From Candidatus Amarolinea dominans (GTDB lineage: Bacteria; Chloroflexota; Anaerolineae; SSC4; Amarolineaceae), in contig JADJYJ010000008.1 in the NCBI GenBank assembly GCA_016719785.1, positions 328,272-392,271 of the forward strand: a stretch of 64,000 bases of DNA. Direction: 5' to 3'. The notes beneath the pieces are model-generated. The model saw only the letters and a program-made list of their open reading frames with translations. It was not told the DNA's origin and made no database searches. Numbering within the stretch: the stretch's first letter is position 1; each line of letters opens with the position of its first letter. The translations under genes were made by a program, and so were the position numbers. Below are positions 34,901-44,296 of this stretch, in pieces.

Positions 34901-37900
34901 CTACGGTTGTACCGCAAACGCGGTCACTTTGCAAGCCGGGGTGTCTACAACAAGAACCTGATTCGAGGAACTGACGGCAATGCCCAGCAGTTTGCGGAAC
35001 TGGCCGGGTTCGTTGCCCTCCATGCCAAATTGACCGACCGGCGCGCCATCCGGCGCCAGGATGACGACCCGAAAGCCCTCAGGATCGGTGGCGTACAGAC
35101 GGCCATCGCCGCCCGTCGCCAGGTGCGGCCCGTCCAACGTGCCGGCCGGGGTCAACGCCAGCGACTTGACGATGGCGGCGTCTGCGGCCAGGTGCCAGAG
35201 GATGCCGTTGGTTGCCTCCACCACCCAGATGTCGCCGCCAGGGCCGACCGCCACGTCAGTTGGCTGCCCCTGGCCCACCGGGGGTTCGTCCTTGCCGCCG
35301 ATCTGCGCCAGGCGCTGACCGGCCGCATCGAGATGCAGGATGCGAATGCCGCCGGTGTCGGCCACCCACAGATCGCCCTGTCCATCTACCCACAAGCCAC
35401 GCGGGCGGTAGAAGGTGTTCTCCACCCCAAACGCGGCCACGAACTGACCGTCGGCGGTGAAGCGCTGCAAGCGCTGCTGCACCGAGTCCAACACCACCAG
35501 GGTGCCGTCGGGCGCTATCCCCAGGTCGAACGGCTCGATGAACTGCCCGTCGCCCTCGCCTTCACGACCCCAGGCCTTGACGAACTTGCCCGCCTTGTCT
35601 AACTTGACGATGCGGTGATTGCCCGTGTCGGCCACGTAGATATTGCCTTCGGCATCCACCGTGACCCCGCGCGGCTGATTGAACTGACCATTGCCGCTGC
35701 CGCAAGCCCCACTCTGCCACACCACCGGCAGCGCCAGGTCGGGCAGGCTGCCGAGCTGGCCGGCCGCGGCCACCGGAGGCTGCCCGCCGCTGGTCGGCGG
35801 CTCCGCGCCGGCCGGCTGTCCGCCGGACACGTCAGGCGTTGGCGGCGTTGGCGGCGCCGGGGTTGGGGGGGCAGGCAGCACGATGTTCGTCGGCACCATG
35901 TCCTCGATGGGGAAGAGGTAGGTGGGCGGGATGATCTCCTTGCCCCCGCCGGGCGGCTGCCACCACAACTGCATGTCGCGCGAGCCGCCGATCTGCCAAT
36001 ACCTGACCTCGATGTCGTGGAAGCCTTGATCCAGGAAGATGCTGCCCTCACGATACTCAGAGCCGTGCGAGCCGCCGTTGTCCGCGACCAGCGTCTTGTT
36101 GATGAAGACCTGGGCGCCGTCATCGGCCCGTGCGCCAAAGAGGTACTGACCGCTCTGCGGTGCGGCAATTTTGCCCCGCCAGACGATGCTGTACGGCTCT
36201 GAGAGCACCGGGTTGGGCAAGACAAAGATGTCGTGCTGGATGCGCACCGGCTGGCCGCTGGCGTCGCCGGTCGGGTAATAGTAACCGATCAGGCCGCTGT
36301 TGGCGATCTCCAGGGCATAGAGCGCGTCGGCTGATACCACACCGGCCGGGATGCCGGGTCCGCTCCAGGAAAACCGAATGCGGCCCGGCTGCTGGCCGCT
36401 GTTGTAGGTCAGCGCGATGCCCTGAAAACCGCCGGGCAGGGTGATGGTTTTGGTCTGCGTGTGCTGGCTGTCGGCCTCTGTGATCTGCAGTATGGGCTTG
36501 TCGTTGATCCACAGCTCGGCCGCGCCGTCGCTGGTCAGCTCGAAGGTGTATTGGCCGTAACCGCCGCTGGTGAAGAGCGCGCCTTGCCAGCGCACGGAGA
36601 AGGGCGCTTGCAGCGGCGGCGCGGTGGTTTTCCAGTCGAAATCAATCGCTGTGTCGCGGCGCTCGATGGTGGGCGGGCCACCGGCGGCGGCGGCGGGATA
36701 GAAGCGCGCAATCAGCCCGCGCCCCTGCGCCACTGCGGCTGTCGGGACGCGGTAACTGACGAAGAGCGAAGCGCCGAAGGGGTCCTGATGATAATCGGCC
36801 GCGCCGTCCGGGTAGATCTGCTGCAACAGCGGCACCAGGCGCCGATCGAGGGTTTCCATCACATAAACGACATCGCCCTCGGCCTGGACGCTGCGCAGCG
36901 GCAGATGTTCGGCCAGGTTGAGCAGGGTGTAGGGCCGGCGACGGCTGATCAGTTCCACGGCCGAATGGCGCTCGAACGCCGGCGACAGGTAGACCTGGGC
37001 GTTCGCCGGCAGGTCACGCAGATAGGCGCCGATGGCGGCCTCCGACGCGCTGAACGCGCGCCAGACCGACGGGTCCTTGGCCTGCTTGTTGAAGAAGGTG
37101 TCGGCGTTGACCGCGCCTACGTACAGCACCAACGCCAGCAGGGCGAGCAGGAAAGGCTGGGTCGCCCGCTGTTGCCGCGCGCGGCGCGCCGGTTCGGCCT
37201 TGGGCAGCCGCCACGCGGTCAGGTAGACATCCCAGGCACGATCCAGGACCAGGCCCACCAACAGGAAGATGACGGGCAGCAGGCCGATGGGGCGGCGCGC
37301 GGTGGGCGCTTCATGGGCCACGGAGAGCACCGCGACGCTGCCCACGATAATGATCCAGGTGAAGCTGAGGAAGGGCAGCGGCCGCCACAGATGGCGCAGC
37401 ATGTAGGCCAGGCCCAGGATGACCAACGCGCCGACCACGACATCGAGCAGGGGCGCGCCGGGCAGGTTGTTGAGCGCGGCCAGGTCGCCGCGCCAGTGAA
37501 ATGACCAAAGGACCTTGTCCAGGTTGTCCCACAACGGCTTGAGCGAACCGCCCGCGTTCTCGATGTCATTGAAAACTGAGATGTGGCGCGTGCGGCCGAT
37601 GAAGACGGCCCAGTGTTGGATAATGTAGACGCCCAGCGGCGCCACGCCCACGATGCCGCCGGCCGCCATGACCAGGCTGCCTTCGATGGTCTCCCGCCAG
37701 CGCTGCCAGTGCGTGATCAGCCAGTAGAGCAAGAAAATGCCCACTACGAACGGTACGATACGAAAAGCCGTGTAGGTGTTCATGCCCAGCGCCAGCATCA
37801 GCCCGGTCCAGGCCCAGTCACGCCGCCGGCCATAGCGCACGGCGCGGATCAAGAAGAGGAAGAGCAGGCTCTCCACCAGCGGCACCATGATCAGTTCATA

Positions 37901-38881
37901 GACGATGCGGCTGAAGGTCAGATGCCAGCGGCTGACGGCAAAGAGGGCCGTGGTTGGCAGGGCAATGTGCCAGTCGAACAGCTCACGCGCGAGGAAATAG
38001 AAGGCGAGCAGGCTGAGGGTCGCGACGATAGCGGACACCAGGCGCATCTGCGTGATGCCGACGCCGGCCAGTTTGAACATGAAGGCGATCAGGTAGGTGA
38101 ACAGCGTGGCCTGGCCCTCGTTGGTTTCGGCGTAGGGCGTGTAGAGCCGGCCGTTCAGCCACTTGAGCGCGTCCATACCGTTGTTGCATTCATCGGATTG
38201 ACAGCCATTGGGGAAGGTGTTGATCTGGTAGACGCGCAGGAACAGGGCCACGAGGAGCAGGATGATGAGAGCGATGATCTCCGGGGAGGAAAACCAGGTG
38301 CGCAGCGCGGTGCGCAGCGATCGCCTGGCCGCAGGCGCGGGCGCCAGCGGCGCCGGCTCAGCGTCCGGGATCATAGCGGTCGCGACGTCCGGCGCGGTGA
38401 TGGGCGACAACAGCTCATGGGCGGGGAGCGCCAGGGTCGCGGCATCCAGCGTAGCCTCCGCATCCGGCACGTCGGCGCTGTCTGGCGCGGGCGCGGACTC
38501 AGGCCGTGACCGTTGTTCCTGCACCTCACTGCCGTTGGCCCAGGTGCCGGCGATGAAAAGAGGAATGCTGACGAGCCACAGGATCAACGGCAAACCAGTG
38601 AACTGCAGATCACCGGGCGGCGCCTGCCAGAAGAGGACAATGGCAACCCCAGCCAGCAGCACGCTGAGGATGGTCAGACCGAACGACCAGCGCGGCCAGT
38701 GCCGGCGCGCCACCAGGTCAGGCCAGGGCGCGGGCGGGCGCGCAACCAGGGCAAAGATGAGGCCCGCCAGCAGGAACAGGAGCAGGGCATCACGCCGCGG
38801 ATCCGTCTGCGAGCTGCGCAGCAGCGAAGCGCCGAGCAAGGCAATGAGAAGGGCAAGTAGAATATAGCTAATTTTGCGCAT
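34901..38881 (-). CDS. Membrane glycosyltransferase fused to two PA14 domains and an NHL propeller
   Basis: A 1,326-residue protein. Residues 1-110 hold three membrane segments, then a Pro/Ala linker. Residues about 190-600 are a polytopic GT39/ArnT-like glycosyltransferase: the acidic DE pair in NGCQSDECNNGMDALKWL follows the first membrane helix, as in lipid-linked sugar transferases. Then come two PA14-like beta domains (YTFELTSDGAAELWINDKPI; YLFGARADDGAQVFINKTL), a Pro/Gly linker and six NHL-type blades (YVADTGNHRIVKLDKAGKFV, WVADTGGIRILHLDAAGQRL). All C-terminal parts should face outside. Family knowledge: the membrane part uses polyprenyl-phosphate sugars; PA14 binds carbohydrate. The combination suggests sugar transfer to an envelope target recognised by the propeller; that is inference. 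Confidence 0.82.
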   Translation of the reverse strand: MRKISYILLALLIALLGASLLRSSQTDPRRDALLLFLLAGLIFALVARPPAPWPDLVARRHWPRWSFGLTILSVLLAGVAIVLFWQAPPGDLQFTGLPLILWLVSIPLFIAGTWANGSEVQEQRSRPESAPAPDSADVPDAEATLDAATLALPAHELLSPITAPDVATAMIPDAEPAPLAPAPAARRSLRTALRTWFSSPEIIALIILLLVALFLRVYQINTFPNGCQSDECNNGMDALKWLNGRLYTPYAETNEGQATLFTYLIAFMFKLAGVGITQMRLVSAIVATLSLLAFYFLARELFDWHIALPTTALFAVSRWHLTFSRIVYELIMVPLVESLLFLFLIRAVRYGRRRDWAWTGLMLALGMNTYTAFRIVPFVVGIFLLYWLITHWQRWRETIEGSLVMAAGGIVGVAPLGVYIIQHWAVFIGRTRHISVFNDIENAGGSLKPLWDNLDKVLWSFHWRGDLAALNNLPGAPLLDVVVGALVILGLAYMLRHLWRPLPFLSFTWIIIVGSVAVLSVAHEAPTARRPIGLLPVIFLLVGLVLDRAWDVYLTAWRLPKAEPARRARQQRATQPFLLALLALVLYVGAVNADTFFNKQAKDPSVWRAFSASEAAIGAYLRDLPANAQVYLSPAFERHSAVELISRRRPYTLLNLAEHLPLRSVQAEGDVVYVMETLDRRLVPLLQQIYPDGAADYHQDPFGASLFVSYRVPTAAVAQGRGLIARFYPAAAAGGPPTIERRDTAIDFDWKTTAPPLQAPFSVRWQGALFTSGGYGQYTFELTSDGAAELWINDKPILQITEADSQHTQTKTITLPGGFQGIALTYNSGQQPGRIRFSWSGPGIPAGVVSADALYALEIANSGLIGYYYPTGDASGQPVRIQHDIFVLPNPVLSEPYSIVWRGKIAAPQSGQYLFGARADDGAQVFINKTLVADNGGSHGSEYREGSIFLDQGFHDIEVRYWQIGGSRDMQLWWQPPGGGKEIIPPTYLFPIEDMVPTNIVLPAPPTPAPPTPPTPDVSGGQPAGAEPPTSGGQPPVAAAGQLGSLPDLALPVVWQSGACGSGNGQFNQPRGVTVDAEGNIYVADTGNHRIVKLDKAGKFVKAWGREGEGDGQFIEPFDLGIAPDGTLVVLDSVQQRLQRFTADGQFVAAFGVENTFYRPRGLWVDGQGDLWVADTGGIRILHLDAAGQRLAQIGGKDEPPVGQGQPTDVAVGPGGDIWVVEATNGILWHLAADAAIVKSLALTPAGTLDGPHLATGGDGRLYATDPEGFRVVILAPDGAPVGQFGMEGNEPGQFRKLLGIAVSSSNQVLVVDTPACKVTAFAVQP

Positions 38882-39172
38882 GGTACCGATCGCTGGGGGA
38901 TGAATGGGTGAAATTTGGTAAAAGGCATTCGTATTTTAGCACAGAGTGAGTCTGCTGCCAATCAGGCTTGGGTGTGATTCGAAACCAGGTGTCCGCCGGG
39001 GCGGGGGGCGGTTTTCTTTGACAAATCAGTAGCAGGCTGGCGGCAGGGGCCCGCCCTCCCCGCCGCAAACCAGTTGTTTTGGCACGAAATTTAGGGTTCA
39101 ATGCCAGTGAACTACGCCGGATCGAAAAATCGGCATCACCGAAGGGATGGACGCAACGGGCGAACGAATTAA
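38882..39172. other. Non-coding stretch upstream of the glycosyltransferase gene
   Basis: Holds the promoter of the minus-strand glycosyltransferase (38933-38961) and G-rich sequence. I see no gene in it. Confidence 0.5.
38933..38961 (-). promoter_or_regulatory. Promoter for the glycosyltransferase gene
   Basis: On the minus strand: TTGGCA, a 17-base spacer, TAAAAT, leaving a leader of about 45 bases before the ATG. Confidence 0.55.
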
Positions 39173-39364
39173 GAATGTACGTACCAGGTTCACTCTAGAT
39201 TTACAGACGGTCGGACAATTTTCGCCATATGGTCCCCTCCACCACACACTGGAAGATACGTGCCGCATGTTCATTGGCCGGAAATAGATGAAGACTTGAG
39301 CGTTGAAGGTTTGCTCGTCTGCTGCAATGCAAGGCTTTACCTGCCCAACACCGTTTGCAGTTGA
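39173..39364 (+). pseudogene. Remnant of a DUF2442 antitoxin-type protein
   Basis: One open stretch reads RFTDGRTIFAIWSPPP and then RYVPHVHWPEIDEDLSVEGL. The start (F-x-DGR-x-I) and end (HWPEIDEDLSVEGLL) match the two conserved ends of the short DUF2442 proteins. The middle (normally the PLAWFPRL-type segment) has been lost and there is no good start codon. DUF2442 proteins often pair with DUF4160 partners; none is present. Confidence 0.65.
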
Positions 39365-39465
39365 CGCCGAACCAGCTAGCGCGGTTTGAGCGAAGATGCG
39401 TACGGCGCAACTGACACTAGCCGTTGGGCTCGCGCAAATAGCGTCAGATGTGCAGAGGAATACCG

Positions 39466-39910
39466 ATGGATGAAGATTTCGTAAAATACATTCGACAACT
39501 CAGGACGGTTAATGAAGAACAGGTCAGAAGGCAACATGAGCAGAAATTGCAGGAAGAGCGCGCAAAAACAGCAACACAAGCTGAGTGTGAACGTCTGCGA
39601 AAAGGGTATAATTTAGACTGGCTCAGTCGTTTAGAAGATAGAACAAGCCAGGCATGTTTTAAACAGGATAAGCCGAATGACTTGGATTCATTGACCTTGA
39701 ACTCTAAGCTAACACTTGAGATTTGGGATTTGAAGCATCAGGACGGTTGGCAAAGAACTGGGAGCATACTTGTTGCTAGGGCTAAGGGATTGGCAGGGAG
39801 GATGGCACAGCATTGCGGCCTCTATTGAGTACAAAGTGCAGGAAGATAGCCGCAGCGAAATCTATGCATACAGCGAAGTGGCAACTGGACTGAAATTGGG
39901 AGTGGCGTGA
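39466..39910 (+). pseudogene. Small hypothetical protein, frameshifted
   Basis: AGAGGA precedes an ATG opening MDEDFVKYIRQLRTVNEEQ, a charged helical N-terminus. At GGTTGGCAAAGAACTGG one extra A seems to shift the frame. After the shift the protein continues convincingly as ELGAYLLLGLRDWQGGWHSI and ends GLKLGVA. The 445 bases are one over a multiple of three. Intact length would be about 147 residues. I do not recognise the family. It is AT-richer than its neighbours, which fits recent transfer. Confidence 0.5.
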
Positions 39911-40243
39911 TGTTTGGCCCCTTGGACCAGGCCAGGGGGCCCCGGATTGAAAGGGTCGGGCCAAAACAGAAAGGTGTTTGGGGCGGCTGGTTTGTGGCAA
40001 AGGAGCAGGGAAGAGGAGCGGCGGGGGGCGGGGAGGGGGGCGGGTGCCCCTGGGCAGCCAAAGGCCTGTTTCGCTACACCTTATGCGGCTGGTTGGGCAG
40101 CCCGGTGCAAGCCAGGGCCGACACGTTCGTCCCACGAATGCGGCTGGAAAAGACCTTCGTTGCCGCTTCATGCTGCGTCGCCGGTTGCATCTGGACGCTG
40201 ATGTACGCGCTGGTGTTCGGCTGCTGAGGACATAGCTAATCCC
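39911..40243. other. G-rich non-coding stretch
   Basis: Contains long runs such as GGGGGGCGGGGAGGGGGGCGGG around 40020-40045. The short frames that cross it have no plausible protein character. No element or promoter recognised. Confidence 0.45.
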
Positions 40244-40879
40244 ATGACAGATTCCATGAACCCACCGTTGCTGCCGTCGGGCAAGTCGCTCTTTTCGCTG
40301 CACTACCTGGAGTCGCGTCTGCCCGCGCACCCCGAATGGGCGGAAGATCCGACCCAGGCGTTCGCGGCGTTGGCCGCGTTGTGGGAGAAGGCGCAGCGTT
40401 ACGGCGCGGCCTGGAACGAGGCACAGACCGAGGACGAATTCATCAAGCCGACGCTGGCCCTGTTGGGCTGGAGCTACATCCCCCAGGTCAAGAACAGCCG
40501 GGGCGGCCGCGTCAACCGGCCCGACTATGCCCTGTTTGCCGACGAAGCGACCAAGAACGCCGCGTATCCCCACCAGGGGGACGATGACCCCTTCTACGGC
40601 CGCAGCCTGGCCATCGCCGAGGCGAAATACTGGGGCCGGCCCCTCAGCCGGAAGGACGCCAGCGGTCGCGACACTTGGAAGAGCGACAACAACCCCAGCC
40701 ACCAGATGGTCGGCTACCTGGTGGGAACCCGCTGCCCGTGGGGCATCCTCACCAACGGCCGCATCTGGCGCCTCTACAGCCGCGAGGTCAGCAGCACTGC
40801 CAGCGAGTATTACGAGGTTGACCTGGCGGCGATCTGCCTGCCTCCCCCTCTCCTCGCAGGAGAGGGGGCCGGGGGGTGA
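40244..40879 (+). CDS. Type IIG-like restriction/methyltransferase, N-terminal nuclease part (disrupted)
   Basis: N-terminal part of an Eco57I-like fused restriction-modification enzyme. Residues about 60-165 look like a PD-(D/E)xK nuclease: NRPDYALFADEATKN, then RSLAIAEAKYWGRPL gives the PD and E-A-K elements, followed by NPSHQMVGYLVGTRCPWGIL and GRIWRLYSREVSS. The frame ends in LAAICLPPPLLAGEGAGG, where the last 13 residues are the translation of a palindromic repeat (40841-40883). Beyond the repeat the methyltransferase continues in another frame (TFRRFWLFFRRAAF). As written, nuclease and methyltransferase are separate polypeptides. It lies alone in the defence island. Confidence 0.85.
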   Translation: MTDSMNPPLLPSGKSLFSLHYLESRLPAHPEWAEDPTQAFAALAALWEKAQRYGAAWNEAQTEDEFIKPTLALLGWSYIPQVKNSRGGRVNRPDYALFADEATKNAAYPHQGDDDPFYGRSLAIAEAKYWGRPLSRKDASGRDTWKSDNNPSHQMVGYLVGTRCPWGILTNGRIWRLYSREVSSTASEYYEVDLAAICLPPPLLAGEGAGG

Positions 40880-40883
40880 GGTT
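40841..40883. repeat. Palindromic element inside the restriction gene, frame-disrupting copy
   Basis: A hairpin with 11-bp arms (CCCCCTCTCCT / AGGAGAGGGGG) around CGC, followed by CCGGGGGGTGAGG, the usual right end of the CCTCACC family. The left end is missing. The inserted stretch is 43 bases, not a multiple of three, so it shifts the reading frame by one. Confidence 0.8.
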
Positions 40884-43800
40884 GACACCTTCCGCCGCTT
40901 TTGGCTCTTTTTCCGCCGCGCCGCGTTTACGCCTGATGCGCAGGGCCGTAGCTTTGTCCGCCGCATCCATGAAGGCTCTGCGACCTACGCCCGCGAGATC
41001 AGCGACAAGCTGAAGGAGCTGGTCTTCGACGAGGTGATGCCGGAGATCGCGGGCGGCTTCGTGGCCTACCGCCGCCAGCAGCTTGGCATGCGCGAGGAGA
41101 CGGCCGAGAGCCTGGGACAGGTCTATCGCGCCAGCCTGAGCCTGCTCTACAAGCTGCTTTTCGTGCTCTACGCGGAGGCGCGCAACCTGCTGCCCATCAC
41201 CAACCCGGCCTATTGGGAGGAGAGCCTGACGCGCATGGCGCGCCAGGTGGCCGAGCGCGCAGATCGCGGCCTGGCGATCAGCGACGCGACCCACGCGACC
41301 CGCCAGTATGACAGCCTGCTGGCCCTCTTCCGCCGCATTGACCAGGGAGATCCTGACCTGGGCGTGCCGCGTTACGACGGCGGCCTCTTCAACCCGGCCA
41401 CGCCCGACAACCGCTTCCTGGCCGGGCACAAACTCAGCGACCGGGCCGTGGCCCGCGCGGTAGACATCCTGGTGCGCGACGCCGGCCAGCCGGTGGACTA
41501 CGCCTACATCAGCGTGCGCAACCTGGGCAGCATCTACGAGGGGCTGCTGGAGAACAAGCTGGCCCTCACCTCACCCCCGGCCCCCTCTCCTCTCCCGATT
41601 ACGGGAGAGGAGAGGGGGTTGGGGGGCGAGGTCCTCCTCGTCAACGATCGCGGCGAGCGCAAGGCGACCGGCTCCTACTACACCCCCGACTACATCGTGG
41701 ACTACATCGTCCGGCAGACGTTGGGGCCGGTGCTGGATGGCCGGCAGACCGCGTTCGCCGCGGCTATGGATCGCATCGCCGAGCTGCGCGGCCGGCTGGC
41801 CAAGACACTGGACGCCGGCGTCAACCGCCATCTGCGCGGTCAGCTCGCGGGGGCCGAGCGCGACGCGGCCGAGGCGTTCCTGGGGATCAAGGTCTGCGAT
41901 CCGGCCATGGGGTCGGGTCATTTCCTGGTCAACGCGGTGGACTTCCTGACCGATGGCATCATCCTGCGCATGCAGGCGTATCACGACAGCCATGCCGGCG
42001 TGCCGTGGGAGTGGAACCCGATCCGCCAGACGGTGGAACGGGTGCGCGGGGAGATCGTGGGAGAGATGGCGCGGCAGGGGATCGGGCTGGACGCGGCGCG
42101 GCTGGATGACACCAGCCTGCTGACCCGCCTGGTGCTGAAGCGCTGCATCTACGGCGTGGATCTGAACCCGATGGCCGTGGAGCTGGCCAAGCTGAGCCTG
42201 TGGCTGCACTCCTTCACCGTGGGCGCGCCCCTCAGCTTCCTGGATCATCACCTGCGTTGGGGCAACTCGCTGATCGGCAGCGACGTGCGCACCGTCGAGG
42301 CGGCCATCGCCGCGACCGACAGCGGCCAGATGGCGCTGTGGGGCGGGCCGTTCGCCGGGCTGCTGGCCCTCACCACCACCATGCTGGAGATCGCGGGCCG
42401 GGCCGACACCACCCTGGCCGACGTGCGCCAGAGCGCGGACGAGTTCGCCGCCATGCAGGCCGCGCTGACCCCCTACAAGCAGGCGCTCGACCTGTGGGTG
42501 AGCCAGTGGTTCGACGAAGGACGCAAGACGAAAGACCACGGCGCGGCCTTCGAGTTCATGACCGTGCATGGCGCGGACGTGCTGCCCGCGCTGCGCGGGG
42601 AGCGTGCCCTGGCCGAGAAGGTCCGGGTCGCGGTCGAGCGGTCACGGGCGCTGTGGGCCGAGAAACGCTTCTTCCACTGGGACCTGGAGTTTCCGGAGGT
42701 CTTCGTAGACCTGGCGCGGCGCGATTGGGCGGAGAATCCGGGGTTCGACGCGGTGATCGGGAACCCGCCGTATGTGCGGCAGGAGCAGTTGGCGCCGCTC
42801 AAACCCCACTTTGCCGCCAATTTTGCCGAGGTCTACCACGGCACGGCCGACCTGTTCGTCTATTTCTTCGCCCAGGGCTTGCGCCAACTACGGGCGGGCG
42901 GCCGATTGGCCTACATCAGCAGCAATAGCTGGTTCCGCGCCGCCTATGCCAAAGGGCTGCGGGCCTACTTGCGCACCCACATGATGATCGAGACGCTGGT
43001 GGACATCGGCGACAACCACGTCTTCACAGACGCGGCGGATGTCTACCCGGCGATTCCGGTCGTGCAGAAAACCCCGCCCGCCCCCGATCATCACGCGCAG
43101 GTCGCCATCTTCACGCGCGGCGAAGGGGTGAAGCAGTTTGCCGAGCAGGTGGCGGCCAAGCTGATGCCGGTCGCGATCCACGATCAGCCGGACGCCGGCT
43201 GGCAACTGGGCGACGACGCGGGGCGACGTGTGTTCACCAAGCTGATGGCCGCCGGCCGGCCGTTGGGCGAGGTAGTGAAGGGGGGGATCTACTACGGAGT
43301 TAAAACGGGCTCGAATGAAGTATTCATCATTGATCGGGCAACGCGTACTCGGCTGGTGCAGGCTGATCCTCACTCCGCTGAGATTATGAAGCCGATTCTT
43401 CGCGGCGAAGATCTGCGACCATGGTTTTGGGAAGATGAAGAACGGTGGCTAATCTTCACGCGCAGGGGGATCAATATCGAGGCTTATCCCGTCGTCAAGG
43501 AGTTCTTGACGCCTTTCCGCAAGCAGTTGGAACCGCGACCTACCGATTGGGATAGGACGCAACCGTGGTCAGGCCGGAAGCCCGGTGCCTATGAATGGTA
43601 CGAAATTCAGGACACAATCGACTATTATCGGGCTTTCGCTACGCCAAAGATTTTCTGGCCCGATATCGCCAAATCACCGCGATTTGTATGGGATGATGCT
43701 GACACATATGCGAGTAATACCGCGTACTTTGTCTCCGATGCGACTCCATACTTACTCGGTATACTGGCGAGTCGAACAACATGGTTTGGTATCACCAACC

Positions 43801-44288
43801 TGTCACAGCCATTTGGAGAGCGGATCGGAGCCAATCGCTACCGGCTGTTCGCCCAATTCATGTCTTGCCTACCCATCCCCGACGCCCCCACCGCCGACCG
43901 TGACGCCATCGCCGCGCTGGCCCTCGCGATCACCGAACAGGCACGCGCCCGCTACACCCTGCATCGCCAGACTCACCACCGCATCCTGACCGACCTGGGT
44001 CAGCCGGGCGCGGCCCTGAACCAGAAGCTCACCGCCTGGTGGGAGCTGGACTTCCCCGGCTTCATGGTCGAGGTGCGCAAAGCGTTCAAGCGCGAGATCC
44101 CGCTGCGGCAGCGGGACGACTGGGAAGGCTGGCTGGCCGCCCGTCGCGCTGAGCACGCGCAGCGCACAACTGAAATCGTGCGGCTGGAGACGCAGCTCAA
44201 CGCGCGCGTCTACACGCTGTTCGATCTGGCGCCGGCTGAGATCAAGATCATCGAAGAGTGTACGAAGTACCGGTACGGCGAAGTCTGA
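40884..44288 (+). CDS. Type IIG-like restriction/methyltransferase, methyltransferase and recognition part
   Basis: About 1,135 residues of the same gene after the frame shift. AdoMet motif I is KVCDPAMGSGHFLVNA and motif IV is VIGNPPYVRQEQL, so an N6-adenine methyltransferase of the Eco57I class. The Eco57I-type leader NDRGERKATGSYYTPDYIV precedes it. The C-terminal 400 residues are the target-recognition region (GGIYYGVKTGSNEVFIIDRA, then IFWPDIAKSPRFVWDDADTY). The stretch LALTSPPAPSPLPITGEERG is the translation of a second palindromic element, here in frame. Expression would need an internal start or correction of the first insertion. Overall architecture resembles stand-alone restriction-methylation enzymes. 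Confidence 0.88.
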   Translation, partial: DTFRRFWLFFRRAAFTPDAQGRSFVRRIHEGSATYAREISDKLKELVFDEVMPEIAGGFVAYRRQQLGMREETAESLGQVYRASLSLLYKLLFVLYAEARNLLPITNPAYWEESLTRMARQVAERADRGLAISDATHATRQYDSLLALFRRIDQGDPDLGVPRYDGGLFNPATPDNRFLAGHKLSDRAVARAVDILVRDAGQPVDYAYISVRNLGSIYEGLLENKLALTSPPAPSPLPITGEERGLGGEVLLVNDRGERKATGSYYTPDYIVDYIVRQTLGPVLDGRQTAFAAAMDRIAELRGRLAKTLDAGVNRHLRGQLAGAERDAAEAFLGIKVCDPAMGSGHFLVNAVDFLTDGIILRMQAYHDSHAGVPWEWNPIRQTVERVRGEIVGEMARQGIGLDAARLDDTSLLTRLVLKRCIYGVDLNPMAVELAKLSLWLHSFTVGAPLSFLDHHLRWGNSLIGSDVRTVEAAIAATDSGQMALWGGPFAGLLALTTTMLEIAGRADTTLADVRQSADEFAAMQAALTPYKQALDLWVSQWFDEGRKTKDHGAAFEFMTVHGADVLPALRGERALAEKVRVAVERSRALWAEKRFFHWDLEFPEVFVDLARRDWAENPGFDAVIGNPPYVRQEQLAPLKPHFAANFAEVYHGTADLFVYFFAQGLRQLRAGGRLAYISSNSWFRAAYAKGLRAYLRTHMMIETLVDIGDNHVFTDAADVYPAIPVVQKTPPAPDHHAQVAIFTRGEGVKQFAEQVAAKLMPVAIHDQPDAGWQLGDDAGRRVFTKLMAAGRPLGEVVKGGIYYGVKTGSNEVFIIDRATRTRLVQADPHSAEIMKPILRGEDLRPWFWEDEERWLIFTRRGINIEAYPVVKEFLTPFRKQLEPRPTDWDRTQPWSGRKPGAYEWYEIQDTIDYYRAFATPKIFWPDIAKSPRFVWDDADTYASNTAYFVSDATPYLLGILASRTTWFGITNLSQPFGERIGANRYRLFAQFMSCLPIPDAPTADRDAIAALALAITEQARARYTLHRQTHHRILTDLGQPGAALNQKLTAWWELDFPGFMVEVRKAFKREIPLRQRDDWEGWLAARRAEHAQRTTEIVRLETQLNARVYTLFDLAPAEIKIIEECTKYRYGEV
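41564..41631. repeat. Palindromic element inside the restriction gene, in-frame copy
   Basis: A 68-base element of the CCTCACC family with perfect 17-bp arms (CCCCCTCTCCTCTCCCG and complement) around ATTA. It is read through as about 23 residues in a loop just before the methyltransferase fold, without a stop. Confidence 0.85.
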
Positions 44289-44296
44289 GCTTTTGC

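Noticed and set aside
39914..40235. Overlapping glycine/arginine-rich frames before the restriction gene
   Set aside because: They are translations of G-runs, with no start context or domain.
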